62,307 nucleotides of DNA from Ruminococcus sp. (GCA_024403995.1 JAKSQT010000006.1:1-62307), one strand, 5' to 3'; counted from the first letter of the stretch, positions 1-9,096 are shown. Program-made: numbers and translations. Notes: generated by a model not told the origin, from the letters alone.

Positions 1-11
1 CAGGGGATTTG

Positions 12-37
12 GGGACGTCGAGGACGCCGTCCCCTAC
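12..37 (+). repeat. REP-like 26-bp unit (copy identical to those inside the RAYT gene)
   Basis: This imperfect hairpin begins GGGACGTCGAGGACGCC and ends in CCCCTAC, so read on the other strand it starts GTAGGGG. The same 26 bases recur exactly at 16392-16417 and, inverted, at 16212-16237. A GTAG tetranucleotide at the foot of a hairpin is the hallmark of REP sequences processed by RAYT transposases in enterobacteria. Its role here is inferred from that resemblance. Confidence 0.7.
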
Positions 38-269
38 AAATACATTTACGAAGAACAGCAATAGAAAAATAAACTTCAACTATGCATAACGAGGAGCAGA
101 ACACCTGACAGCACCGTCAGCAAAAAATATATTTAAGATGGACTTGCTTTCAGGGTGTACATGCGTACCGATGGCTATAATTCGGCAAAAATGGCGTACC
201 AAAAGGTGTACCGCAGATGTGCTCCCCTCAGTCTGTTGAAAAAGTCGAAATTATTTCGTTAAGTGACAA

Positions 270-348
270 GGGAGTCCGAGGGCGGACTCCCCTACGTCAT
301 ATTAATATCCCGACACAAAAACGTAGGGGATGCCGCACTCGGCATCCC
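270..348. repeat. Inverted pair of REP-like units (REPIN-like)
   Basis: Two 26-bp hairpins face each other, 270-295 (GGGAGTCCG / CGGACTCCC then CTAC) and 323-348 (GTAG then GGGATGCCG / CGGCATCCC), separated by 27 bp. Both end in the same CTAC/GTAG tetranucleotide as the copy at 12-37 but have different stem bases. The pair lies just downstream of carB and could also help end its transcription. Nothing else is seen in positions 1-365. Confidence 0.65.
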
Positions 349-365
349 CCATTATCATGCATATT

Positions 366-3300
366 TTACTTGATATCTGCGTGATGAGCCTGTAATGACT
401 TAACGCCGAGGTGAGTATTGTTCTTGATAGCCTTGATACCCTCTGCGCTTGCCTTAGCAGCAGCCATTGTTGTCATATACGGTACTCTGTGCTTGATAGC
501 TGCCTTACGGATATAGCTGTCGTCATGAGCACTTGTCTTGCCGGCAGGTGTATTGATTATCATCTGAATTTCGCCGTTTGCGATTTCATCAGCGATATTC
601 GGTCTGCCCTCATATATCTTGTATATCTTCTCGCATGGGATACCGGCAGCCTTTATCATCTCATAGCTTCTGCCTGTAGCGATTATCTTGAAGCCTATCT
701 CATGGAATGACTTTGCAATGTCAACGAGTTCAGGCTTGTCTCTCTCGCAAACGCTGAGGAGAACTGTACCTTCGAGAGGGAGCTTAGTCTGTGTAGCTTC
801 CTGAGCCTTGAAGTAAGCCTCGCCGAATGAATTTGAAATTCCGAGTGCCTCACCTGTTGAACGCATCTCAGGTCCGAGAACAGGGTCAACCTCAGGGAAC
901 ATATTGAACGGGAATACAGCTTCCTTTACGCCGTAGTGTGTGATAGTCTTGTCTTTAAGCTCAGGAACAGGTGACGGCTTGCCTGTGAGTGATGATGTGA
1001 TAATTTCCGTGGCAATTCTTACCATGTTGATATCGCATACCTTTGAAACAAGCGGAACTGTTCTTGATGCTCTCGGGTTAGCTTCGAGAACATAAACTGT
1101 ATCGCCCTCGATAGCGTACTGCATATTCATAAGACCGCATACATTCATCTCAACGGCAATTCTCTTTGTATAGTCCTTGATAGTAGCTATCTGCTTTTCT
1201 GTCAGGTTCTTTGAAGGAAGGATACAAGCCGAGTCGCCTGAATGAACGCCTGCAAGCTCGATATGCTCCATAACGGCAGGAACAAAGCAGTGCTCGCCGT
1301 CTGATATAGCATCAGCCTCACACTCTGTAGCGTGGTTGAGGAAACGGTCGATGAGGATAGGTCTGTCAGGTGTTACACCTACTGCGGCTGACATATAAAC
1401 TCTCATCATTTCGTCATCGTGAACTATCTCCATGCCACGTCCGCCGAGAACGTATGAAGGACGAACCATTACAGGATAGCCAATTCTGTTTGCGATCTCA
1501 AGAGCCTCGTCAACATTTACAGCCATACCCGACTCAGGCATAGGAACGCCGAGCTTATCCATCATTGCACGGAAGTGGTCTCTGTCCTCAGCAAGGTCGA
1601 TAGTCTCAGGAGTTGTACCGAGAATATTTACGCCGTACTTTTTAAGGTCATTTGCAAGGTTAAGAGGAGTCTGACCGCCGAACTGTGCGATAACTCCGAC
1701 AGGCTTTTCCTTTTCGTGGATAGAGAGAACATCTTCAAGAGTAAGAGGTTCAAAGTAGAGCTTGTCTGATGTATCATAGTCAGTAGATACTGTTTCAGGG
1801 TTGCAGTTTACGATGATAGACTCAAAACCGAGCTTTTTGAGAGCGAGAGCAGCATGAACACAGCAGTAGTCAAATTCGATACCCTGACCAATTCTGTTAG
1901 GGCCGCCGCCGAGTATCATTATCTTTGGCTTGTCGCTTGCAGTGCTCTTGTCTTCGTCAAGATTATATGTTGAATAGTAGTAAGCAGCGTCCTTTGTACC
2001 GCTTACGTGAACGCCTTCCCAAGCTTCCTTGATGCCGAAGCCGATACGTGCGTTTCTTACTTCTTCTTCTGTAACTTCAAGGAGAGAGCTGAGGTAACGG
2101 TCAGAGAAACCGTCGCACTTAGCCTGTTTGAGAACGTCCTTAGACGGTACCGAACCCTTCATTGTGAGGAGCTGTTCTTCTTCCTCAACGAGTTCCTTCA
2201 TCTGCTCGATGAAATAGTGCTTTATCTTTGTAAGCTCATAAATTTCGTCAACAGTTGCGCCCTTGCGAAGAGCCTCATACATGATGAACTGTCTCTGGCT
2301 TGTCGGGAAACGGAGCATATTGAGGAGTTCTTCCTTAGAGAGTGAGTTGTAATTCTTTGCAAAGCCAAGACCATAGCATCCTGTCTCAAGGCTTCTGATA
2401 GCCTTCTGGAAAGCTTCCTTGTAGGTCTTGCCGATGCTCATAACTTCGCCGACAGCTCTCATCTGAGTGCCGAGCTTATCCTCTGCGCCCTTGAATTTCT
2501 CGAATGCCCAGCGAGCGAACTTGATTACAACATAGTCGCCGTCAGGAACATACTTGTCAAGAGTACCGTACTTGCCGCATGGGATATCCTTTAATGTAAG
2601 ACCGCAGGCGAGCATTGCTGAAACGAAAGCGATAGGGAAGCCTGTAGCCTTTGAAGCAAGTGCAGAAGAACGTGAAGTTCTCGGATTGATCTCGATTACG
2701 ACAATTCTGCCTGAAACAGGGTCGTGAGCGAACTGGCAGTTACAGCCGCCGATAACCTGAACAGCCTCTACTATCTTATATGCCTGTCTCTGGAGTTCAG
2801 CCTGAACGTCCTCGGAAATAGTAAGCATTGGAGCAGAGCAGAATGAGTCACCTGTATGAACGCCGATAGGGTCGATATTTTCGATAAAGCATACTGTGAT
2901 GATGTTGTTGTCGGCATCACGTACAACTTCGAGTTCGAGTTCTTCCCAGCCGCTGATACATTCTTCAACGAGTACCTGTCCTACGAGACTTGCCTGAAGA
3001 CCTCTTGCACAAACGACTTTGAGTTCATCAACATTGTAAACCATGCCGCCGCCTGCGCCGCCCATAGTATATGCAGGACGGAGAACAACAGGATATTTGA
3101 GCTTTTCAGCGATCTTTACAGCTTCGTCAACGGAGTATGCAACTTCACTGCGAGCCATTTCGATGCCGAGCTTATCCATAGTGTGCTTGAATTCGATACG
3201 GTCTTCGCCACGTTCGATAGCATCGACCTTAACGCCGATTACCTGAACGTTGTACTTTTCAAGAACGCCTGCCTTGTCAAGTTCTGAGCAGAGGTTAAGA

Positions 3301-3584
3301 CCTGACTGACCGCCGAGGTTCGGAAGGAGTGCATCAGGACGTTCCTTGTCGATTATCTGAGTAAGTCTCTCTACGTTGAGAGGTTCTATATAAGTGATAT
3401 CAGCTACGTCCGGGTCTGTCATGATAGTTGCAGGGTTTGAGTTTACGAGAACGATCTCATAACCCAACTGGCGGAGTGCCTTGCAAGCCTGAGTACCTGA
3501 GTAGTCGAATTCGCAGGCCTGACCAATAATAATAGGACCTGAGCCTATGATCATGATTTTATTGATATCTGTTCTTTTTGGCAT
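366..3584 (-). CDS. carB: Carbamoyl-phosphate synthase, large subunit
   Basis: CarB makes carbamoyl phosphate from bicarbonate, ammonia delivered by the small subunit CarA, and two ATP, feeding pyrimidine and arginine synthesis in the cytoplasm. The protein is about 1072 residues, the usual length. It has two homologous ATP-grasp halves, each opening with a GGGP/GSGP-type nucleotide loop (IMIIGSGPIIIGQACEFDYS near the N-terminus and IMILGGGPNRIGQGIEFDY near residue 550), and a C-terminal MGS-like allosteric domain. The start at 3584 is chosen because a GGGAG ribosome site sits 6 bases upstream and the MPKRTDINK start fits the family; a 19-residue in-frame upstream extension is unlikely. carA is not next to it. 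The flanking genes are unrelated. Confidence 0.97.
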   Translation of the reverse strand: MPKRTDINKIMIIGSGPIIIGQACEFDYSGTQACKALRQLGYEIVLVNSNPATIMTDPDVADITYIEPLNVERLTQIIDKERPDALLPNLGGQSGLNLCSELDKAGVLEKYNVQVIGVKVDAIERGEDRIEFKHTMDKLGIEMARSEVAYSVDEAVKIAEKLKYPVVLRPAYTMGGAGGGMVYNVDELKVVCARGLQASLVGQVLVEECISGWEELELEVVRDADNNIITVCFIENIDPIGVHTGDSFCSAPMLTISEDVQAELQRQAYKIVEAVQVIGGCNCQFAHDPVSGRIVVIEINPRTSRSSALASKATGFPIAFVSAMLACGLTLKDIPCGKYGTLDKYVPDGDYVVIKFARWAFEKFKGAEDKLGTQMRAVGEVMSIGKTYKEAFQKAIRSLETGCYGLGFAKNYNSLSKEELLNMLRFPTSQRQFIMYEALRKGATVDEIYELTKIKHYFIEQMKELVEEEEQLLTMKGSVPSKDVLKQAKCDGFSDRYLSSLLEVTEEEVRNARIGFGIKEAWEGVHVSGTKDAAYYYSTYNLDEDKSTASDKPKIMILGGGPNRIGQGIEFDYCCVHAALALKKLGFESIIVNCNPETVSTDYDTSDKLYFEPLTLEDVLSIHEKEKPVGVIAQFGGQTPLNLANDLKKYGVNILGTTPETIDLAEDRDHFRAMMDKLGVPMPESGMAVNVDEALEIANRIGYPVMVRPSYVLGGRGMEIVHDDEMMRVYMSAAVGVTPDRPILIDRFLNHATECEADAISDGEHCFVPAVMEHIELAGVHSGDSACILPSKNLTEKQIATIKDYTKRIAVEMNVCGLMNMQYAIEGDTVYVLEANPRASRTVPLVSKVCDINMVRIATEIITSSLTGKPSPVPELKDKTITHYGVKEAVFPFNMFPEVDPVLGPEMRSTGEALGISNSFGEAYFKAQEATQTKLPLEGTVLLSVCERDKPELVDIAKSFHEIGFKIIATGRSYEMIKAAGIPCEKIYKIYEGRPNIADEIANGEIQMIINTPAGKTSAHDDSYIRKAAIKHRVPYMTTMAAAKASAEGIKAIKNNTHLGVKSLQAHHADIK

Positions 3585-3661
3585 ACTGATCTCCCAACCT
3601 GTACAAAAAATGTACATAATTTTTTTGCCATCATTCGTCATGGCTTAATTTCTTACCTTTT

Positions 3662-3690
3662 ATAATAACACAATTCGAGATGAAATGCAA
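3662..3690 (-). promoter_or_regulatory. Probable sigma-A promoter of carB
   Basis: On the minus strand, TTGCAT (3685-3690) and TATTAT (3662-3667) are separated by 17 bp. The leader before the carB start includes a small TGTACA...TGTACA hairpin of unknown importance. Confidence 0.55.
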
Positions 3691-3881
3691 GATTTTTTTC
3701 CCTTTTACAGCAAAGATTGTATGCTATAAGAAACGCAATTTTTTGTGAGATATGACGGAATTTTATATGCGGCTGTGTACATACTGCATGATATGGGACG
3801 TGAGACGCATACAGAGCATTTCGTCACGCAGTGTATGTATATTATGCCCAATACAATTCTTTACGATACGTTTCGTCATTT

Positions 3882-4110
3882 TAACAGTGTTTTCCATAAG
3901 AATGTCACAGATCCCATTCCACATATGCGTTGACAAACTTTCAACATAGTGTTGAAACTCGTGTGGATATAAAGCCCGTATTGTTGAAAACTCGGTGGAA
4001 AAAGTGGAAAACATACGCATAATACAGTTTTTTACAACACGAAAAAGTTGAAAACTATGTGGATAAAGTTTAAAAGACTGCAAATAATAAAAAAGCATTG
4101 TGGAAAACGT
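3882..4110. other. Cluster of DnaA-box-like sequences away from oriC
   Basis: This stretch contains one perfect consensus box TTATCCACA on the minus strand (4059-4067). It also has several relaxed versions of the kind seen in the oriC gaps: ATATCCACA (3962-3970), TTTTCAACA (3982-3990) and TTTTCCACA (4099-4107), plus further TTTTCCAC-type matches between. No protein gene explains 3642-4145. It may be a DnaA-binding cluster controlling initiation or the downstream gene; that role is inference. Confidence 0.5.
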
Positions 4111-4145
4111 TCTCACAATGACTTCTGGAAAAGGATTTGATATGC

Positions 4146-4481
4146 ATGAAAAAGCATACTCTGATGTGTTCGGCATTGTTACTTGTTTGTGCAGTTTTTA
4201 CTGGCTGCGGTGATAATATGAACAGCTCTGATGTTGAAAATGACGGCGGAAAAGTATCTGCCGATGAACCATACGAAAGCAATTTTGAGCATAATGACGA
4301 AAAAACAAATGATGCAGGTGACTATGTAAGCGGCGTTATCGAGGGCGTGGAAGATGCCGGCGAGGATATCGCCGAGGGCGCAGGTGATGCCGCAAGTGAC
4401 GTTATTGACGGTCTGGACGGAGATAAATCTACAACTTCAAAGACTGCAACGACTGCAAAGACTTCTAAATCTCACAGATAG
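4146..4481 (+). CDS. Small secreted lipoprotein, acidic, function unknown
   Basis: The N-terminus MKKHTLMCSALLLVCAVFTGC is a signal peptide ending in a lipobox (VFTGC), so the protein should be lipid-anchored outside the membrane after cleavage before Cys. The mature part, about 90 residues, is acidic and low in complexity, with a repeated Gly-Val-Glu-Asp-Ala-Gly-Glu-Asp pattern followed by a Thr/Lys/Ser-rich tail. Such short repeats resemble spore- or envelope-associated lipoproteins but identify no family. The ATG at 4146 is preceded by AAGGA. A TTG three codons upstream is possible. The DnaA-box-like cluster lies directly upstream. Confidence 0.7.
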   Translation: MKKHTLMCSALLLVCAVFTGCGDNMNSSDVENDGGKVSADEPYESNFEHNDEKTNDAGDYVSGVIEGVEDAGEDIAEGAGDAASDVIDGLDGDKSTTSKTATTAKTSKSHR

Positions 4482-4645
4482 CCGCTGAGTGAGAGGCGGC
4501 GCTTGTCACGCTGCGCTCGTAAACTCACTTACTCTGTACGGGGCGGAAAGTCTGCTTTCGCTCGCTTGCACAAATGCGAATATAAAATAGGAGCATAAGG
4601 ACGTGCTCACCTATGGTTCGGGTCGGTACTCTGAATCGTTCTGAC

Positions 4646-4674
4646 AAATAAAAACGGGCGACCAATAGTCGCCC
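4646..4674 (-). terminator. Rho-independent terminator after rodA
   Basis: On the minus strand, a GGGCGAC...GTCGCCC stem (4656-4674) is followed by GTTTTTATTT. The same stem sequence recurs in the hairpin after thrS (33804-33825). Confidence 0.8.
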
Positions 4675-4681
4675 ATACATA

Positions 4682-5842
4682 TTAATTTTCGTCCTCGTCC
4701 TCATCATAAAAGACGTTGTAATTCTTCGCACGGTGGCTGTAGGTACTAAGAACAAGCCCTATCACCGCATACATACTTATCATAGCCGTGCCGCCTGCGC
4801 TGAGGAACGGAAGCGGTACGCCGATTACAGGCGCAACCTTCAGCACCATGCCGATATTCATGATACAGTGCGAGAAGACAAGTCCGAATGCTCCCATGCA
4901 GATATATTTTCCGAGATGGTCACGGGTAACACGGCTGTCTCCGAATATCTTCAGGCATATGTACATAAGCACGATGAGCAGTCCCATCGAGCCGACAAAG
5001 CCGAATACCTGTCCTGCATAGGTATAAATGAAGTCGTTGTGCATTTCAGGAACTGCGATATACTCCTCGTTTCCCGAAAACAGTCCCTTGCCGAAAACTC
5101 CTCCCGATTTCAGAGCCGCAAGTCCGAGGTCCTGCTGATACTCGATATACTCAGGGTCACTTCCCGGATGGAACAATATAAGGATACGCTTTTTGTGCTC
5201 AGTGCCAAGCAAAAAGAACCACATCGCCGCTATTCCTGCCGCTATGACAAACGGCGCTGCAAGCAGATATTTCCATGATATATTCGCCGAGCATATCATG
5301 AATGCAAAAATTGCCGCAAATACTATGGCAGTTCCGTAGTCGCCCTGCAATCCGACAAGCCCTATCGGCAGCAACCCGTGTGCAATCAGAAGCGCCATAT
5401 GGGACGGCTTGTTCATCTCCTCCTCGTCACGTGAAAGGTGATAGCTGAATGTCAGTATAAACACAAGCTTCATTGTCTCGGACGGCTGGAACATGATAAA
5501 TCCGAGGTTGAGCCACGCCTTATCGTCCGCACCCTCTCGCTGATAGCCGAGCGAGGTGAACGTCAGCGCCACAAGAAGCAGCGCCGCAGGTGCATATATG
5601 AACCAGAGCTTCACAAGCTTATGATAGTCTATGAATGACATTATCACTGCGCCGACTACTCCCACGCCCATTGAGAAAAGCTGGGTTTTCCAGTAGCTTG
5701 AACCTATTCCGTCAAGCACCTTGTTTTCAACTATGGAATATATCAGCAGCGAGCTTATCGCCGCACACAATGTAACCGCAAAAAGCAGACCGATATCGAT
5801 GCTGTGCTTTTCTGCCGGCAGTTTTTTGAATGCTGATCTCAT
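4682..5842 (-). CDS. rodA: RodA/FtsW/SpoVE-family (SEDS) peptidoglycan glycosyltransferase
   Basis: SEDS proteins polymerise lipid II into glycan strands in the membrane, working with a class B penicillin-binding protein. This one has 386 residues and about ten hydrophobic segments. The C-terminal family signature reads PVIGVPLPFLSAGGTAM (about residues 330-350). The conserved loop motif QPSE is near residue 120 (FQPSETMKL), and an LQGDYGTA match to the catalytic Asp region lies near residue 165. RodA is favoured over FtsW or SpoVE because of the short cytoplasmic tail and absence of division genes, but the three cannot be separated with certainty here. The tail ends in an acidic DEDEDEN stretch. 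It is followed by a terminator; the next gene upstream, yifB-like, ends 12 bases away, so the two may be co-transcribed. Confidence 0.88.
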   Translation of the reverse strand: MRSAFKKLPAEKHSIDIGLLFAVTLCAAISSLLIYSIVENKVLDGIGSSYWKTQLFSMGVGVVGAVIMSFIDYHKLVKLWFIYAPAALLLVALTFTSLGYQREGADDKAWLNLGFIMFQPSETMKLVFILTFSYHLSRDEEEMNKPSHMALLIAHGLLPIGLVGLQGDYGTAIVFAAIFAFMICSANISWKYLLAAPFVIAAGIAAMWFFLLGTEHKKRILILFHPGSDPEYIEYQQDLGLAALKSGGVFGKGLFSGNEEYIAVPEMHNDFIYTYAGQVFGFVGSMGLLIVLMYICLKIFGDSRVTRDHLGKYICMGAFGLVFSHCIMNIGMVLKVAPVIGVPLPFLSAGGTAMISMYAVIGLVLSTYSHRAKNYNVFYDEDEDEN

Positions 5843-5854
5843 TTGTTCTCCTTA

Positions 5855-7381
5855 CTATTCTGACCAGTATTTGCGGTCAAGACTTCTGTATTGTGCCGCC
5901 GCCGCAACGTGCTGTTTCTTTATTACTTCGGAATTATCTATGTCAGCTATCGTTCTTGCGACTTTGAGTATTCTGTCATACGCTCTCGCACTAAGTCCGA
6001 GTTTGTCAAATACGCCCTTCATGAGCATCTGTGCAGGCTCGTCCATAGGACACATTTCCTGCAATTTATCGGGAGTTATAAGCGCATTGCAGGTTATATC
6101 AGTACCCCTGAAACGCTCCTCCTGTATCTTTCGTGCAGCGATCACACGTTTTCTCACCTCTGCCGAGGACTCCTCCTTTGCCGTTGAGGAAAGGTCTGCA
6201 TATTCAACAGGCGAAGCCTCGATATGAAGGTCAAATCTGTCAAGCAGAGGCCCTGATATTTTGGACAGATAAGATGTCACCTTTTGTTTCGAGCATATGC
6301 ATTTCCTTTTCGGATGGCCGTAATATCCGCACGGACAGGGGTTCATCGCTCCTATGAGCATTATCGTACACGGATAGCTTACAGTTCCTGCCGAACGTGA
6401 TATCGTAACTTTTCTGTCCTCAAGGGGCTGACGGAGAATTTCAAGCGTCCGCCTGTCAAATTCCGCAAGCTCATCAAGGAAAAGCACGCCGTTATGTGCA
6501 AGCGAGACTTCTCCGGGATGTGGGATAGTACCTCCGCCTGCAAGACCTGCCGCAGATATCGTATGATGAGGTGAGCGGAACGGTCTTTTTGTGATTATCG
6601 GCTCGTCTTCTGTAAGAAGTCCCGATATTGAGTGTATCTTCGTAGTTTCAAGCGACTCCTCAAAAGTCAGCGGCGGAAGTATTGAGGGTATTCTTTTTGC
6701 AAGCATACTCTTTCCGCTTCCGGGTGAGCCTATCAGCAGAGCATTATGTCCGCCTGCCGCTGCAATTTCAAGTGCTTTTTTAGCAGACTGCTGTCCACGC
6801 ACGTCCGCAAAATCTATGGTTTCATTGTATGCCGTTTCGGGCGGCATATAGTGGCTGCACGGCTGTATTCTCCGTTCATTCCTGAAATGTGCTATAAGCT
6901 GTTCTGCGCTTTCAACGGGATATACATCAACTCCGTCAACGACAGATGCCTCGGAAGCATTGCCGCACGGCACGAATACCGATTTTATACCACATTCACG
7001 GGCAAGCAGAACCATCGGCAGAACGCCGTTTATCCGCCTCATATCGCCATTCAGTGAAATTTCCCCGATAAATGCACAGCCGTCAGTATCAACGCTTATG
7101 AGCTGCATTGCTTTCAGGACTGCCATAAATATCGCCATATCATGAACAGAACCGCTTTTTTTCGTATCGGCAGGCGCAAGGTTCACCATAACGGACGCAA
7201 CAGGGAAATTTATGCCGCATGAACGGAGCGCTGAACGTATCCTCTCACGGCTCTCTCTTACGACAACATCGGTCATTCCGACAATTTCAAACATCGGATT
7301 TCCTCTGCTGATATCAATTTCAACATCGACCTGAAATGCATTCAGTCCGAAAAGTCCGAGACTTGCCACCTTTGCAAACAT
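5855..7381 (-). CDS. YifB/ComM-family Mg-chelatase-like AAA+ ATPase
   Basis: This family includes ComM, a hexameric helicase that helps branch migration during natural transformation, and is often annotated as magnesium chelatase subunit ChlI-like. The N-terminal ChlI-type domain (about 1-170) contains SRGNPMFEIVGM. The AAA+ core has Walker A GSPGSGKSMLAKR (about 220) and Walker B GVLFLDELAEF (about 300). A four-cysteine patch, CPCGYYGHPKRKCICS (about 355), precedes the sensor region, as in the family. The ATG at 7381 is preferred because AGGTG lies 7 bases before it; a GTG three codons earlier overlaps that ribosome site. Length (about 508) is typical. Confidence 0.9.
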   Translation of the reverse strand: MFAKVASLGLFGLNAFQVDVEIDISRGNPMFEIVGMTDVVVRESRERIRSALRSCGINFPVASVMVNLAPADTKKSGSVHDMAIFMAVLKAMQLISVDTDGCAFIGEISLNGDMRRINGVLPMVLLARECGIKSVFVPCGNASEASVVDGVDVYPVESAEQLIAHFRNERRIQPCSHYMPPETAYNETIDFADVRGQQSAKKALEIAAAGGHNALLIGSPGSGKSMLAKRIPSILPPLTFEESLETTKIHSISGLLTEDEPIITKRPFRSPHHTISAAGLAGGGTIPHPGEVSLAHNGVLFLDELAEFDRRTLEILRQPLEDRKVTISRSAGTVSYPCTIMLIGAMNPCPCGYYGHPKRKCICSKQKVTSYLSKISGPLLDRFDLHIEASPVEYADLSSTAKEESSAEVRKRVIAARKIQEERFRGTDITCNALITPDKLQEMCPMDEPAQMLMKGVFDKLGLSARAYDRILKVARTIADIDNSEVIKKQHVAAAAQYRSLDRKYWSE

Positions 7382-7403
7382 ATTTATCACCTGCCGTTAA
7401 ATA

Positions 7404-8117
7404 TTATTTTCTTAAATCAATTCTTCCTGTGTTTGATAATGTATCCGATACTTCCGTAAAATCAATTACCTTGTTTGCTGTGCCCTTGTTCAGGTTTATT
7501 CCGCCGACTGACGGAAGGTCATCCATATAACCATTCGCATTGTTCTGTGCGGAAACGACAGGGATATCGTCCATATTTGACTGTGCGCCCCTGTAGACCT
7601 CTTTTGTCGGAACATATTCAGGGTGATCGTCATGTCGTCCGAGATACTCACAGAACAGAGGAAATCCCTCTGTTTCATAAAGCTGTTTGTAGTCCTGATA
7701 TGCCCCTATCGCCCCGAATGAGACCACTGCACCTCCGACACTTACCAAAAATATGAAAACAGCCGTCACATCATGGAGTGTAAAAAGCCCGAACAGCGAC
7801 ATCAGCACATATACCACAAACACTATCACATCGCACAGATAATTTTTCATATAACCCAGTACCGTAAGCGCAAAAATCGCAATGACTGCGGCAATATCGA
7901 TAAGATGCATTGCAACAAATTCGCCGTTCATAAGCTTTGAGACAAATGTCAGGAAAGGCAGAGTATCGCCGTTCATAGCCTTTACAAACAGATATATTCC
8001 TGACAGGAATGAATATACAAGCATTCTTACCGACAATGACTTTATCTGGAGCATTCGTGCATGACACGCCGAATAATGCATATGGTCAGGCTGTTCCATA
8101 AGTGACTGATTTTTCAT
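7404..8117 (-). CDS. Hypothetical membrane protein with four hydrophobic segments
   Basis: I do not recognise this 237-residue protein. Four hydrophobic stretches lie at about residues 30-47, 70-88, 93-112 and 115-135. After them comes a polar C-terminal half rich in Asn, Asp and Gly. The layout suggests an integral membrane domain with a cytoplasmic tail. A ribosome site AAAGGGG precedes the ATG. It lies between a lipoprotein gene and the yifB-like gene on the same strand with short gaps (12 and 22 bases), so the three are probably one transcript. Confidence 0.75.
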   Translation of the reverse strand: MKNQSLMEQPDHMHYSACHARMLQIKSLSVRMLVYSFLSGIYLFVKAMNGDTLPFLTFVSKLMNGEFVAMHLIDIAAVIAIFALTVLGYMKNYLCDVIVFVVYVLMSLFGLFTLHDVTAVFIFLVSVGGAVVSFGAIGAYQDYKQLYETEGFPLFCEYLGRHDDHPEYVPTKEVYRGAQSNMDDIPVVSAQNNANGYMDDLPSVGGINLNKGTANKVIDFTEVSDTLSNTGRIDLRK

Positions 8118-8129
8118 ATTTTACCCCTT

Positions 8130-8798
8130 TCAGCTCATTTTCGTGAGCTTTTCTGTATCTCCGCTTTCACTTTTTATTTCAAGCTTGCCGTCCTTGATGC
8201 TGTATTCGGAGCTTATCTTACCGTTTTCGTCAGCAGAACCAAGGAACGATGCCCAGCCTGATATCTCGATTTTTTTCTTGTCAGCCTTATAGTCGAACAC
8301 GTCATTATAGGTCATTTCGGTCTTTTTGCCGTCAATTCCCATAACAACACTGAGGTCTTCCTTTTTCATTTCGTCGTTGCCTTCAAGAATGCCGCTTACT
8401 ATCTGGTCATAGAGCAGACCGCTGATGAGCTTGTATTCGCCGTCATATGTGGAGCTGTCCTCTTTGCCTGTTCTCTCCATAGTCAGCATATCGTTGTCGT
8501 TTACGTTTACTTTCAGTGTCTTTCCGTCAAACTCAACGAACTTTTCCTCAAACACAAATGCATCATCGCCCTCGCCGACATAGATGTCCTTATCTTCGGC
8601 ATGGATAATGCTTGATGTATCCATGAAAAGCGAACCCTTGCCGCCTTCCTTGAATTCAAGTCCGCCGCAGTCCATTCCTGCCTCGGAAAGGCTTGGCATT
8701 TCCCATTTTCCTATAAGTTCCTTTTCAGGACTTGAACATGATACAGCCATGCACATACACATTGCAGAAGCTGCAAATAATGATAAAAACTTTTTCAT
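8130..8798 (-). CDS. Secreted lipoprotein, function unknown
   Basis: The N-terminus MKKFLSLFAASAMCMCMAVSC is a lipoprotein signal peptide with lipobox AVSC, so the mature protein should be anchored by Cys21. The body (about 200 residues) begins ELIGKWEMPSL, the GKWE start common in small extracellular beta-rich lipocalin-like proteins of Clostridia, and alternates charged and aromatic residues. GGAGGAAAT lies just before the ATG. The membrane protein gene follows 12 bases downstream on the same strand. A ligand-binding or envelope role is possible but not shown. Confidence 0.8.
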   Translation of the reverse strand: MKKFLSLFAASAMCMCMAVSCSSPEKELIGKWEMPSLSEAGMDCGGLEFKEGGKGSLFMDTSSIIHAEDKDIYVGEGDDAFVFEEKFVEFDGKTLKVNVNDNDMLTMERTGKEDSSTYDGEYKLISGLLYDQIVSGILEGNDEMKKEDLSVVMGIDGKKTEMTYNDVFDYKADKKKIEISGWASFLGSADENGKISSEYSIKDGKLEIKSESGDTEKLTKMS

Positions 8799-8988
8799 TT
8801 AATTTCCTCCGGAATTGATATACTGTATTATCAATACTTATTCTGACATCAGAACAGTACTGCATACGCTCAATTACGGCACTGCCCATAGGATATCATT
8901 TTAATTATAGCACATAAACATGATTATTTCAAGATATATTCCGAAAAATCCGCAAAAAGCAATTTTTGATATGTCAGAATATTTGTTG

Positions 8989-9017
8989 TTGACATTGCAA
9001 AGGGAATGTGATATAAT
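8989..9017 (+). promoter_or_regulatory. Consensus sigma-A promoter of the antitoxin RNA
   Basis: TTGACA (8989-8994) and TATAAT (9012-9017) are separated by exactly 17 bp, a perfect consensus. No long reading frame follows, only the short RNA ending at the 9064-9096 terminator. Confidence 0.85.
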
Positions 9018-9023
9018 ATATAT

Positions 9024-9096
9024 AACCACGAATGAGAATGTGTTCATGGTGACACACAAACGAAAAACCCGGGAGTTGCAGCTCTCGGGTTTTTCT
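9024..9096 (+). ncRNA. Putative antisense antitoxin RNA (RNAII-like) of a par/Fst-type module
   Basis: A roughly 70-nt transcript is predicted from the consensus promoter to the hairpin at 9064-9096. It carries ACGAATGAGAATGTG (9028-9042) and TCATGGT (9044-9050). Both recur in the same orientation over the start of the convergent toxin gene (9177-9191 with one mismatch, and 9196-9202). Because the two genes point at each other, the RNA can therefore pair with the toxin mRNA around its start codon and codons 4-8, as RNAII does in the par system of plasmid pAD1. The call rests on layout and complementarity, not on a sequence match to a known RNA. Confidence 0.7.
9064..9096. terminator. Bidirectional terminator shared by toxin and antitoxin RNAs
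   Basis: The stem is CCCGGGAG...CTCTCGGG, flanked by AAAAA on the left and TTTTTC on the right, so it can stop transcription from either side. A shared bidirectional terminator is characteristic of par/Fst loci. Confidence 0.85.

Noticed and set aside
411-3287. Several plus-strand frames of 60-140 residues over carB.
   Set aside because: They are shadows of the carB coding sequence on the opposite strand.
3585-3641. A 19-residue N-terminal extension of CarB.
   Set aside because: The inner ATG at 3584 has a good ribosome site and matches the family start. The upstream stretch contains a leader hairpin.
3763-4176. A 137-residue minus-strand frame over the DnaA-box cluster.
   Set aside because: It comes from repeated TTTTCCAC/TTTTCAAC motifs, is Ser/Phe-rich, and has no start context.
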